From NCBI GenBank assembly GCA_016081115.2, contig JABTTQ020003032.1:124001-188000 (forward strand): 64,000 nucleotides of DNA. Direction: 5' to 3'. A model generated the notes under the pieces. That model ran no database searches. It had not been told where the DNA came from and saw nothing but the letters and a program-made list of their open reading frames with translations. This DNA is from Rehmannia glutinosa. Taxonomy: Eukaryota; Streptophyta; Magnoliopsida; Lamiales; Orobanchaceae. Positions within the stretch are counted from its first letter, which is position 1. Every line of letters begins with the position of its first letter. Shown here piece after piece: positions 47,698 to 58,626 of this stretch. Both the position numbers and the translations under genes were made by a program.

Positions 47698-48643
47698 ATA
47701 GACGTAGCCAGAATTTTTGACCAGTGTGGTCAAAATAAATTTATTTCGGTTAGGGGATTATCGAGCTAAAATTTTAAAAAACAAAAAATAAAAAATATTT
47801 CAATAAAAAAAAACAAATCTAAAGGTCGTACCTTTAGCAATTTTTTTGCTGATTTTCATACTGTCTAATTTCGGATTATCTTGAATAAACATTTTGGAGA
47901 AATAACTTATCTAAAAGTCAATGTTAAATTAACAACCAAACAACTATTATTATGAACAATTGACTTTTAGATACAAAAGTTTATTTGAAAATTGTTCTCG
48001 AAAAGTTGTATATTATCTAGGGTTGTCAAAACGGGCCGGTCCGACCCGCCTAAAGTAGGGGTGGGTTATGTATTTAGTAGCCCGCCAAGGGGCGGGCCTA
48101 AATGGGCTAGCCCGCTGTGGGCCATGGGCTTGGCGGGGCGGGCCGATAGGCTAGCCCGCCAGAAATAAAGAAAAAGAAAAAAATAGATAAAATAGACAAA
48201 AAAATAGTATAATTGATATTTTATATTTTTATCTCTTATAAAAATATATATAATATTTTTATAAAATATGTACTTATTATCCATTAGTATTAATTAATAA
48301 TATGAATACTTTTTTTTTTCATTTTTTTTATTTTTTTAATTTTTGGTGGCCGGACCGCCCAACCCGCAACCCAAGGCGGGTTGGGTTGGGCTGAGGTTTT
48401 CTCGGCTTTCGACAACTTTAATATTATCAACTTTGGAGCATTTAATGCCTTAATTGGGCAATGTGATTCTTAATTTTTTTGGTCTTTTGAATTTTAACTT
48501 AATTTTTTTTATAGGCCGAATTTTCATTGTGGTCCAATCCAAATTTAACAGGGCCATTCCGATTTTCAGTACGGTCTAACCCGAATTTAATATAGCAATT
48601 CTAAAATCCAGTGCGATCGACGCCTACTGTGGCTACGCCACTT
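47698..48643. mobile_element. Mutator-like element with 9 bp TSD
   Basis: The exact direct repeat GTGGAATAC flanks the element at 47689-47697 and 48644-48652. The left end holds GACGTAGCCAGAATTTT and the right end reversed holds GGCGTAGCCACAGTAGGCG, a weak inverted repeat around CGTAGCCA. The 9 bp duplication fits Mutator-like elements. It is non-coding and contains a hAT element at 48018. Confidence 0.7.
48018..48420. mobile_element. Non-autonomous hAT element with 8 bp TSD
   Basis: The ends are TAGGGTTGTCAAAACGGGC and, reversed, TAAAGTTGTCGAAAGCCGAG. The exact 8 bp repeat ATATTATC flanks it (48010-48017, 48421-48428), the size made by hAT transposases. Inside are GC-rich GCGGGCC and GGTTGGG words around an AT-rich core. 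It is 403 bp and non-coding. Confidence 0.85.
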
Positions 48644-48652
48644 GTGGAATAC

Positions 48653-49491
48653 TTAATTTAAAATATTTTTTTGTAATGTCAGGGTAACTTTTATTTTTTA
48701 TCAGTGTTTTTAAAAAGGCTAGATGCTAGGCAAGCGATAAATTGGGGCTTAGCGTTTAGGTGGAGCTTGAATTGGATTATGTAGGACTTAGACGGGGTTA
48801 GACAAAATCTAATAGATGTGGTCTAATCGGAAGAATAACATAGGCATACAAAAGGAGTCTAGGTCCTATGAATAAACTAATTAGGACGTGAGAGAGACTT
48901 TTAGAACAATGTTTTTTATTAATATTTTTTATTTTGCAATTATTGGCCACTCTCTCTCTCTCTCTCTCTCTCTCGCTTTTTTATTATTTCAAGCATACAA
49001 ATTCCCCAAAATCCGAATCTTCCATTCTATATCAAAAATCACCTACACGCTGCCCCCACAGTTAAAAAGTCCAACCCCCAACCAGCACCGTTTAGACTTT
49101 AGTACAATTGATTCTGATTTTTGTTTTTTTATCGGTTTTATACAATTGATTCTGATTTGACAATACCTATCGACAATCACATATCTTATTCCAGTGAGCG
49201 CGAAACACCAGAACAAACCTCAATCTCGAATTATTATGTAGCACAAAATGCAGCAGTGTTTCTACAAATTTCGGTTAAAAACTAAAAAGACGCTTCGTTT
49301 CAATTCTCGTCTCCCTCCATACAACCTCTCTCTCGCTCTTTCATTTCTCATTCTATATACATACAATTTATACATAGATATATACTCAAAAATCACTCAC
49401 TGAATGCATCTCTACTAGTATTTGCGATTAGTCGCATTGATTTTCCCTTTCTGTTGGTTCCCTCTCTCTTATTGTCCCCTTTCTCGAGGAA
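48653..49491. other. Upstream region and probable 5' leader of the zinc-finger gene
   Basis: A (TC)13 tract lies at 48950-48975, and pyrimidine-rich CTCTCTCTCGCTC words lie near 49325-49345 and 49458-49485, as is common near plant transcription starts. No TATA box could be fixed. Confidence 0.4.
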
Positions 49492-49776
49492 ATGGAAATG
49501 ATCGCGGTGGAGGAATCGAGCTTTCTGATGGTTTATTGCTACGCTATCGGTGGAGGAATGGTTGCCGGAAAACGAATAGCTCGACGGTTTGTTAAGACTT
49601 TTATAATACCTACGGTACCGCGGAGTTGTAAGTTTAGGTTTTTTGAATTTGAAGTTAGGGTTTCTTTATCATTTCTGTTCGATTTTCTGTTTCTACTGCG
49701 ATTGGAGCTTGAAGTTGGAGATTTGAACTTACTAGTGTGCATTTTTCGTGAATTTCTTGTTCTTCAAGCGTATTAG
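49492..49776 (+). other. Upstream ORF in the leader of the zinc-finger gene
   Basis: An ATG in good context (GAGGAAATGG) opens a frame MEMIAVEESSFLMVYCYAIG and then GGMVAGKRIARRFVKTFI. Unspliced it would run 94 codons. A possible donor (GTTGTAAGTTT at 49627) and a possible acceptor (AAAGGTAACAG before 50082) would cut it to about 50 codons and make this the leader of the gene at 50103. Both options are inferred. Confidence 0.3.
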
Positions 49777-50102
49777 TTCTGAATCTGTTGCTTACGGATT
49801 TACTTGTTTAAATTTTGGAGTGGAATTTGACAATTCGGTGGTCTCTGATTGAAGTTGCGTTTTGGAGAAGATCTGATAAAATTCTATATCTTCTTACTGA
49901 ATTCCGTGGAAAATAAATTGTGTTTGGAGCTTAAGGTAATCTCTAAGGCTTGGTGAATTCCATGTAGGAGGGGTGAACTTGAAATAATCATTATATTTCT
50001 GGTTAGAATTTTGAAATATGTCCTGTTACTCTGTGGATCTTAGAATTTAGTTTTTCATTTGATTAGGTTTTAAAGGTAACAGACTTTTGTTCAAGATTCT
50101 GA

Positions 50103-51257
50103 ATGGCAGGGAGGAGGGAATTAGGGTTTCCAAAGAAGAGTATTGGTAATCTGAAAGAGCAGTTGGTAAGAACAACTCTTCGTAATGTGAGATCACAAGG
50201 CCACCCATATGTTGACCTTAGGGAAGATGGGAAGAAGTTGATCTTTTTCTGTACTTTATGTCTTGCACCCTGTTATGGTGATTCATCCTTGTTTAATCAC
50301 TTGAAAGGCAGTCTACACACTGAAAGACTAGCCACTGCACAAGTTACACTGATGAAACCAAATCCATGGCCGTTCAATGATGGTGTGTTTTTCTTCCATT
50401 GTGATTCAAAGGAGCAGAACAATAGTTTACCTGTTTCAGAGTCTGAGCGCCACAAGTTGCTGGACACCCATCATGTGGATGATGCAGAAAGCCTTGCTAT
50501 TGTTAGTTATAGCAAAAACTTGGGACCAAATGCTAGTTCCAATGTTCCTCAAGAGGTTGAGGATAATGCTGATTGTGATGAAATTCCCTGTGATTCAAAT
50601 CTGGATGGTGATGAAACTAGTCAGGATATAGTTATTCCAGCTGTGCTACAGAAAGATGAGGTATCTGATTTGGTAGTGAGGCATATGGGAGTTGGACGAA
50701 TTGGTGCTAGGTTTAGTGAGAAGGATGGTGTCTCGAATGAAATTCGTAGAATATGGTGTGAATGGCTTGGTAATAAGGATTTTGCCGATGAAGATGCTGA
50801 CATGGTTCCAGAGCATGACTTTGCTGTCGTTACTTTTCCGTATAACTATAACTTGGGTCGAAAGGGGTTCCTTGATGGTTTCAAATACTTGCTTCCTAGT
50901 CCTCATTCTGAAGCTGAGGATAGTGTCAGTTCTAGAGGTAAGAAGAGGAAGTCATTTTCTGATCCAGAGGATGTAAGTGAGGCGTCAACTAATCAAGGGG
51001 ACTCATCTGGAGAAGAGTCTGCATCTTCGAAAAATTCAAATTTGAAAATGCTGTTGTCTGGAAACGATGATCAGCTTGTGCTTTCTCGAATTCTTTCAAG
51101 CAAAACCATGAGGAAACAATTGAGAGACCAACAGCGTGTTGCCTCTGAGAGGTCGTGTGATATCTGCCAACAGAAGATGCTCCCAGATAAAGATGTGGCT
51201 GCTCTCTTGAACAGGAGGACTGGAAAGCTTGTTTGCAGTAGTAGAAATTTGACTGGG
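50103..51257 (+). CDS. Zinc-finger gene exon 1
   Basis: It encodes 385 residues from MAGRREL to SSRNLTG. The donor GGG|GTCGGA is weak but the only one that joins in phase to the HLFHISCLIH block of exon 2; read-through would stop 10 codons later. Confidence 0.8.
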
Positions 51258-51750
51258 GTCGGACATTCTGTGATTGTCTTTTTATCCTAATTTGCTATAA
51301 TGCAGATTTTGTAATGTGTACTTCTGTGATTTTTCTGATGTTTTAAATCTTTCTCCAGGGCTATCATTTATCTGAACTTCTATGTTTCTATTGGTATACA
51401 GGCATTTCATCTGTTTCATATATCCTGTCTCATTCATTGGATACTGCTTTGCGAGGTAGAAAATTATACAAAACAGTCAGTTGAGCCCCAAGTGAAACGG
51501 AAATCCAGGAGAAAGGTTAAAGGCAAAAAGGGGAAAATGAGAAGCCTAAGATGCAACAAAAGCAAGTGTACTCTGTATTTTGTCCTGAATGCCAGGGCAC
51601 TGGTATCACTATTGACGGGGAGGAGCTCGAGAAACCAACTGTCCCACTTTCTGAGGTTCATGATTTTTAGATTGTTATTAGTTGTTTATCTGAACCATCA
51701 TACTTAGTTATTTTCTATTTTTCCTCTTCCAAGTTTTGGTTTTCAATTCT

Positions 51751-51781
<31 letters not shown>

Positions 51782-52271
51782 TGCGTGTGTGTGTATATTA
51801 TGTATATTATATATGTATTAAAAGTTGGCAGAGAATTGTGTGCATATCATGCTCAGAGTAATTGGTCTCTTTTGACGGAAAAAGATGCCTTAATTACTAA
51901 AACAACTCCTTCTTCCTTTTTTTTTGTCTTCTTTCATTTCAGGTATTCAGGTACAAGATCAAACTGTGTGATGCTCATAAAGCATGGATGAAAAGTCCTG
52001 AAGTGTTGCAAAACTGCTCAATGGGCTTTAATTTCCCTCTCCAATCTGATGAAGTATGTCAGGTAAAGGTTGTGTGATTGGAGGTCTGCTTTACATCTGC
52101 AAAATATATCAAGACATAGTAGTTTTTGTCTGTCGAAAGCTAAATATCTAACCAGTAATGTAATGAGGGTGTAATGATACATGGATGCTAACAAGTTTCA
52201 ATCAATTGCCAATTTGTCAGGAAAATGTGGCATCTCTGAAATTGCTGCACTTCTATCATGCCAATAATTAG
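50103..52271 (+). CDS. U1/matrin-type C2H2 zinc-finger protein, 4 exons, frameshift in exon 2
   Basis: Exons are 50103-51257, 51402-51655, 51943-52062 and 52221-52271, all with GT-AG borders. Residues 50-72 form CX2CX12HX5H (Cys50, Cys53, His66, His72), the U1/matrin-type finger that binds RNA or DNA. An acidic middle follows (about 130-190), then a conserved-looking block with IRRIWCEWLG and FPYNYNLGRKGFLDGFKYLL, a Lys-rich nuclear-localisation-like stretch (RGKKRKSF), and a C-terminal Cys/His cluster (CDIC at 352-355, Cys378, HLFHISCLIH at 388-397, FCPECQGTGI). The last parts need exon 2 to shift frame: the frame used up to 51520 and the frame of the FCPEC block differ by one base, and the shift lies within 51521-51541, in A5-G4-A4 runs. 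Exon 2 is 254 bp; one more base would restore phase 0. Total about 526 residues if intact. Function is unknown; a nuclear RNA-related role is inferred from the finger. Confidence 0.8.
51402..51655 (+). CDS. Zinc-finger gene exon 2 (one base short)
   Basis: It starts GCATTTCATCTG (AFHLFHIS...) after TATACAG and ends TCTGAG|GTTC. The first part reads in one frame to KVKGKKGK and the second in another from NEKPKMQQ to TVPLSE. A TAA at 51518-51520 blocks the second frame further upstream, which pins the shift to 51521-51541. Confidence 0.8.
51751..51774. repeat. (TA)n microsatellite in intron 2
   Basis: An unbroken TA run followed by a GTGTGTGTGT run at 51785-51796. Confidence 0.9.
51943..52062 (+). 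CDS. Zinc-finger gene exon 3
   Basis: Forty codons, VFRYKIKLCDAHKAWMKSPE to LQSDEVCQ, with acceptor CATTTCAG and donor CAG|GTAAAG. Phase 0 at both ends agrees with an intact 255-base exon 2. Confidence 0.8.
52221..52271 (+). CDS. Zinc-finger gene exon 4
   Basis: Sixteen codons, ENVASLKLLHFYHANN, then TAG. The acceptor is TTTGTCAG. Confidence 0.75.
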   Translation, partial: ENVASLKLLHFYHANN

Positions 52272-53045
52272 ATTCGGTTTCTTGGATGCCGAGATGAAGA
52301 CTTGCTCATCTACGGACAACTTTGATATATGAAACTCTCATCTGACGCTTTGTAAGTGTGATGATTCTGAAGAAAACCATGGTATGTACTTCGAATAGTT
52401 GTATAGGCGTAGAAGACAGTTTTTAGCTGTGGATGGCAGGTGTGCATACGCTAGTGGATTTGTGTAAATTTGGTTTGTGAAAAATTGCATATTTCGTCTA
52501 GTTGCTTGTAGTAAAATACTTCGGACATCCCTCATTTCATCAATTAAAATCATCAATATTACTTACTCAACCTTTCTCATGTTCAATTCTCATAAAATTT
52601 TGTCTATTTAAATAGGATATTTGATAAGGTTATATAACTATAAATGCCGGATTAATGTTATATAGATTAGTTAATTATAATAATCATTGGTAGTTTGACC
52701 TGTTTACAAATATTATCCTATTAAGTTTACAAGAGAATGTATGCATGTATAAATGAGAAACAAATCTCAAAGGTGTTTGTAATCTCAAAGGGGTATTTGT
52801 AATTTATATACTTAGGTGTGGTTGACTACATTAACTTGCATAAATGAGTCAAGTTTTAGGGTGTTACTTATAACTAAATGCTGTTTTAATAACTTGAGTT
52901 GCAATTTGATTTTAGCACGCCTACTTACCCTATGAAAAAGGTCACCATCTTTTTGTCTTTTACCATAAAGTAGCTGTGAACGTTGGGCGACTCCTGTCTG
53001 GTTAGTTCATAGTTTTGATGGAAAATCATTGAATATTGATGGACT
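52272..53045. other. 3' flank of the zinc-finger gene
   Basis: This holds the 3' UTR and intergenic DNA up to the LINE target site. No further gene was recognised. Confidence 0.5.
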
Positions 53046-53275
53046 AAGTGGGATGGGACCACTACTCCAACTACCCCAACTTAAATACTTAAAAAACTGA
53101 AGGTTACGTTCTTTCCCTCCTGCTCATGTTTAATTAGCTTAAATTCTTACAATTAAGGAATTTATGTTGAATATCCCTCTTGTCTTCTCGACAAGTTTCG
53201 ATTTGTCTTGTTTCCGACAAGTTTCTAAAGTTTTCTTTGGCTAGCTATATATCATCTTGCTTTATTCCTACCACT

Positions 53276-54291
53276 ATGTCGGATAAGAATGTTTCAATAG
53301 ACGAATTATGTAGTCGAATGCAATTGGAAGAAGAAGAAGAAGGAGGGTTGCTGATTGAAGGTCCAGAATTAGAGGAACAAACTCATGACTTGCGTTGGTG
53401 CTTGGTTGGACGATTCTTATCCGAACGTCAAGTTAATTTCATGGCGATGAAAAATACGCCACGCTATCGGCGACGATTAAAGGAGTTCTTATTAAGGAGT
53501 TAGGTCCAAATCGTTTTTGTTTCAATTCTTTCACGAATTGGACATATCACGAGTACAAACGAATGGACCCTGGACTTTCGACAACTTGCTCCTAATCACG
53601 AAACGGCTACATGTGGGTGAGCAACCATCTAAAGTCCAGTTATATCATACCGAAATGTGGGTACATGTGTACGATCTGCCATTTGGATTTATGACGGAGA
53701 AAATTGGAAAAAGTGTGGGAGATTTCATTGGCGTCTTTTTGGAATCGGATCAGCATAATTTCACAGTGTGTCGGCAAAACTATATGCGCATTCGAGTAGC
53801 TTTTGACGTCGCACTCCTCTTAAACGTAGAATGAAAATTAAAAAGCAAGGGGAGAATGGGTGCGGATTAATTTTAAATACGAAAGGCTTCCCACCTTTTG
53901 TTTTTACTGTGGTTTTATTGGCCATTCCGATAAGTTTTGCGAGAAATTGTTCAATAATCCTTCCATCAAGGAAGAACGTGCTTACGGATCATGGTTACGG
54001 GCTCCGAATCGAAGACAGCAGAATCTAGCCGGTTCTCAGTGGCTGCGTTCTTCCGTCCCAACGGATTATTCCGGCAAAAATCACGAATCCGATGACAGTT
54101 ATTTTCCAGGTCACACACGACCAGATTATGGGCCTAAAAATCAGGAGGAAAATTTGCATGGGAAAGGTGAGAACGTGGAGCATGGGGAAGTTTCTTCCTA
54201 TAACATAGGAGTTGATGGAGCGACAGTTTCTCCATCTAAAGATCGATTTTATCTCGAGTTTGAGTTTAATTTAGCCAAGCGGGAAAATTAA
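53276..54291 (+). pseudogene. LINE ORF1 (DUF4283-type with CCHC knuckle), frameshifted
   Basis: The ATG at 53276 opens MSDKNVSIDELCSRMQLEEE. A DUF4283-like region follows in three frames (LRWCLVGRFLSER, then WTFDNLLLITKRL, then MWVHVYDLPFGFMTEKIGK). The knuckle CFYCGFIGHSDKFC (CX2CX4HX4C) lies at about 53890-53935. At least three frame changes (near 53505, 53830-53860 and after 54291) break it. Confidence 0.8.
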
Positions 54292-54834
54292 AGACACTTT
54301 TAAAAGTCGATAATAAACGCGTCGTCGAGGATGATAATAACGGCTCCACTTGTTTGAATCTAGGTAAGTCAGCTATTGTGAGAAGTGATTCTCATGGGCC
54401 AATGTGGAGTGGGCTACCCACAAAATTTGGGCCTGAACTTTGTGAACTTTCTACCGAAGATGTTATTAATGCAGGATCAAAAAAACTTGAAAGCGGTGGG
54501 CTCTGGACTCCGGCCCACCGAGACCAATGAGTACCATAAGTTGGAGGCTAGTGGCTTGGCAATCCACGATTCGAAATGTTTTATCGACCTAAGTCAATTG
54601 AAAAGGCCATCTTTTATTTTTTTGATTGAAACTATGATACATAAAGACAGACTTGAACCTTTAAGAATTAAATTTGGGTTTTGAAGGTCTTTTTGTAAGT
54701 AAGTAGTATGGGACATGGAGGAGGGATTGCTTTGCTTTGGAGGAAGAAGCAATTGACTCAACTTCTAAGTTTTTCTTCAAACCATATTGATGTGTCCGTA
54801 CAATTGGAAAATTGATTGCTATAGATTGACGGGC

Positions 54835-57800
54835 TTTTATGGGTATCCTGAAAAGAAATAGAAGGCGTCAATCTTGGAATTTTCTTCGACTTCTCGCGAC
54901 TCGATCAAACCTTCCTTGGTGTGTCATAGGGGACTTCAATGACTTGCTATCTGCGTCAGAGAAGCGAGGAAATATTGAACACCCCTCGTGGTTGATTTCT
55001 GGTTTTCGTACAACAATTGACGATTGTGGGCTCATTGATTTGGGGGATGCTTGGTTACCAATTTACATGGGAAAGAGGAAGGGGCTCGTCAAATGGATTG
55101 AGGAAAAATTAGGCGGTGTTTTTCTTCCCGAGTTGGTTGAAAATTTTCCAAATTGTAAAGTTTGGAACCTGAAGCCTCAATGTCGGATCATTCGCCAATT
55201 TTCCCGGAACTAGGACAACAATATCGTGTCAAGAGAGTAAAAAAGTTCCGGTTTGAGAATGCGTGGTTAAGGGAAAAGGAATGTCGAGATGTCGTAATGC
55301 ATGGTTGGAAACATGGGGATGAAGGAAATTTGATGAGTAAAATTCAACAATGTGGGGCGAGCTTCATTCTTGGGGAGAGGCTTTGAAAAACTCTTTCAAT
55401 AACCGAATCAAAGATGTTAAGAAAAGAATGCAGGCTTTTAGAGGGGAAGAGATTCTTATTCCATAAAGGAGTTTGATTAGCCCAAGAACAATATAACATG
55501 TTGTTAGCTCAAAAGAAGGATTTTTGGAAACAAAGGGCAAAACTTTTCTGGCTCAAGGGAGGCGATGCGAATACGAAGTATTTTCACACGGTGGCGTCTA
55601 CTCGTAATAGACATAATTCTATTTCCGGATGCGACTTCAAATGGAACTTGGTTAAATTGGGACAATGGTCCGGGAAGTCATATCATGAGCTATTTTGTAG
55701 ATATTTTCACCACATCGATGTTTCTTTGTGAGCCGATCCTTGATTGTGTGGAGCGAGAAGGTAACGTTGGTACATAATGAAAGCTTACTTGAACCTTTTA
55801 TCGAGGTAGAAATAAAGGAAGCTCTATTCTCGATGTTCCCGATAAATCTCAGGGACCAGACAGGATTAATCCACTTTTTACCGTAAGTTTTGGGATATTA
55901 CGGGGTAGGTAGTGGTTTCTTCTTGTTTGCATTTTTAAATTCTTGTTCTTTTAGGAGGGTTTAAATGATACAAATCTAGTTTTAATTAGAAGAAGAAGAA
56001 TCCAGAAATTTGTTTGCACTCCACGCCCTATGCTCTCTCGTAATGTAATCTATAAGGTGATTTCAAAAGTACTTGCTAATAGATTGAAGCGGATTTTACC
56101 GATATTATCTCGGAGTTCCAAAGTGCTTTTGTTCCTCGTAGACTTATTTCGGATAATATTATGGTGGCGTTCGAGATTAATCATTATCTAAAGAGGAAAC
56201 ATCAAGGAAAAAATGGGATTGCGGACTTTTAAGATTGACATACGAGCAAGTGCTTATGATAGAATCGAATGGGCTTACTTGAAGGCTATGTTACGAAAGT
56301 TGGGTTTTCATACAAGGTGGGTTGAGCTTATTATGTTGTGTGTAACGACGGTGAGATATAAGGTGCTACACGGGGATTTTGAGTCGGAGTTTTTTACCCC
56401 GAGGCGTGGATTGAGGCAAGGTGATCCTTTGTCGCCATATTTGTTTATCCTTTGTGCAGAGGGTCTTTCGCGATTATAAAAAAATTCGAGTCAAAATTTG
56501 GATTCATGGTTGTCAAATAGCGAGATGAGCGCAAGCGTGACCCATTTGTTTTTTGCGCAGACGATAGTTTTCTGTTTTTTAGAGCAAATAGAGAGGAATG
56601 CGTGCGAATTCAAAGTCGTTGCAGACTTGTATTCTAGAGCCCAAGGTCGATTATTAATTATGCGAAATCTTCCATCTCCTTCAATAACAATACGAATCCG
56701 GTGATTATCCAGAACATATGTGCATTGTTGAACGTACCTCTTACTCAAAATCATGGTTCTTATTTGGGATTGCCGTCTTTGGTTGGTCGTAATAAGAAAG
56801 AGATCTTTGCATTTATTAAAGAGAAGGTCTCGCAAAGATTACAAGGTTGGAAGAATAAAAAATCGTCCGGTATGGGAAGGAGATTTTGTTAAAGACTATA
56901 GCGCAAGCCGTACCTATCTATGCAATGAGCATTTTTCTCCTCCCGAAAGAAAGTTGTGCTGAACTTGAACGGATGATGAACTCTTTTTGGTGGGGTAAAG
57001 GTGGAGATGTTTCTAGAGGGATCAACTGGTTGTCATGGGACAAATTATGTGCGCACAAGACTAAAGGGGGCCTTAATTTTAGACGCTTACATGAATTTAA
57101 TCTGGCGCTACTGGGGAAGCAGATTTGGAGATTGCAAAATAATCAGAATTCATTTGTAGCCCGCACATTCAAGGCCAGGTATTTTTCTTCATCCAATTTG
57201 TATAATGCGCAGCTTGGTCATAATCCAAGCTACATTTGGCGAAGTATTCTTGCAGCAAGGGATTTCGTTTTTAATAACTGTAGATGGAAAGTGGGGAATG
57301 GTAAAAGTATTTCAGTATGGAATGATCCGTGGTTACCGGATAAGAATGCATTTGTTACTTCTCATCAATCTCATTTGGAGGAAATATCAGTTCATAATTT
57401 AATGATTTCAAATTCTTGTCAATGGGATATTGATATCATTAAAGATCTCTTCAACAACAGAGATCAAAGTTTAATCCTCTCGATTCCCCTGTGTTCTAGT
57501 AGCTTGGAGGATTCTTGGATATGGACAGGTGATAAAAAGGGTACCTATTCGGTTAAATCTGCGCGACGAGTACTTTTCCTGAGCTAGATAGCAGCCTGAA
57601 TTTTGAGGACCTGTTCGACTGGAAAGGGTTATGGAGTTTGAAAATACCGCAAAAGTTAAGAATTTGGTGTGGCGAGCTTGTCATAATGCACTACCAACAA
57701 AGGAGAGGTTAATTTCGAGGCAAGTTCATCTATCCCCGCTATGTCCGGTTTGTAATGTTGCTACTGAAACAGTTGCTCGTATTTTTTCTATTGTCCGTGT

Positions 57801-58577
57801 GCTAAAAGCTGTTGGAACCTAGTTGGTGTTGATGAAGCCCTTTTGGATAATTCAACTTTCCTGTTCTGTGTGAATAAGCTGTGGAAGAGTTTATCTGTTG
57901 AGAAGAACTGGCCATGGTTTTATGGGCAATTTGGAGTAATAGGAACCAGATAGTTTGGAAACAAAGCAGCAGGGCGCCTTCTCAGATTTTGAATTTTGCA
58001 AGCTCTACCTTATTTCAGTGGCAGGTAGCACAAGTTACAGAAGTTGTTGATTGGAATATACTTGCTGGGGATGGGGCTGTGCAATGGCAAAGACCAAAGC
58101 GGGGTGAATTAAGTGTAATATTGATGCTGCCTTATTCCCTACTGAAGCAAAGATGGGGTATGGTGCAGTGATAAGAGACTGGAAGGGGAAATATTTAACA
58201 ACAATTCATGGTAGTCTTGAGGGTCCTTTGCTCCCAGAAGTTGCAGAAGTTCTAGGAATGAGAGAAGTGCTTACTTGGTTGAAGCAAAACTGGTTTTCTT
58301 CATGCATTATATTGGAATCTGATTGCTTGCAGGTGGTTAAAGCATTGAGGAGTAAGCAGAGGGATAATTCTTATTTTTCAGATTTAATTGTTGAGTGTCA
58401 AAGTTTGTTAGGTGATCTTCAAAATGTGTCTTGTTTTTTTGTTAAGAGAACCGAATATCAGAATATTTAGCTCATGTGTTAGCTAGAGCAACAAGTTCTT
58501 TGTCCAGTGTCAAGGAGTGGAGTTCAGTTCCTCCTCCCTTTATTTGTACTGATTTGCAGTTCGATCTGCTTCATTAA
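54835..58577 (+). pseudogene. LINE ORF2 (endonuclease, RT, RNase H), frameshifted
   Basis: Pieces in order: endonuclease with CVIGDFNDLLSASEKRG (from 54925); RT with FKIDIRASAYDRIEWAYL (from 56227) and RRGLRQGDPLSPYLFILCAE (from 56402); the FADD active-site box near 56555, split by a one-base shift; the RT zinc-binding region (56886-57587, 233 residues open); a second Cys/His part with VWRACHNALPTKERL (from 57669); and RNase H with GYGAVIRDWKGK and LESDCLQVVKAL (58156-58470). ORF2 ends at LLH and TAA at 58577. Shifts and stops occur about every few hundred bases, so no active enzyme is made. Confidence 0.9.
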
Positions 58578-58626
58578 TGAAATTTCTACCTTTGATTTCA
58601 GAAAAAAAAAAAGTGGGATGGGACCA

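Larger units (their letters stand above)
53062..58610 (+). mobile_element. Full-length L1-type LINE with 16 bp TSD, coding parts decayed
   Basis: The exact direct repeat AAGTGGGATGGGACCA lies at 53046-53061 and 58611-58626, and the 3' end has an A tail (58602-58612). The 5.55 kb between them holds the full plant L1 order: ORF1 with a zinc knuckle, then endonuclease, reverse transcriptase, zinc-binding domain and RNase H. LINEs insert by target-primed reverse transcription, which gives such TSDs and A tails; most copies are 5'-truncated, this one is not. Confidence 0.9.
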
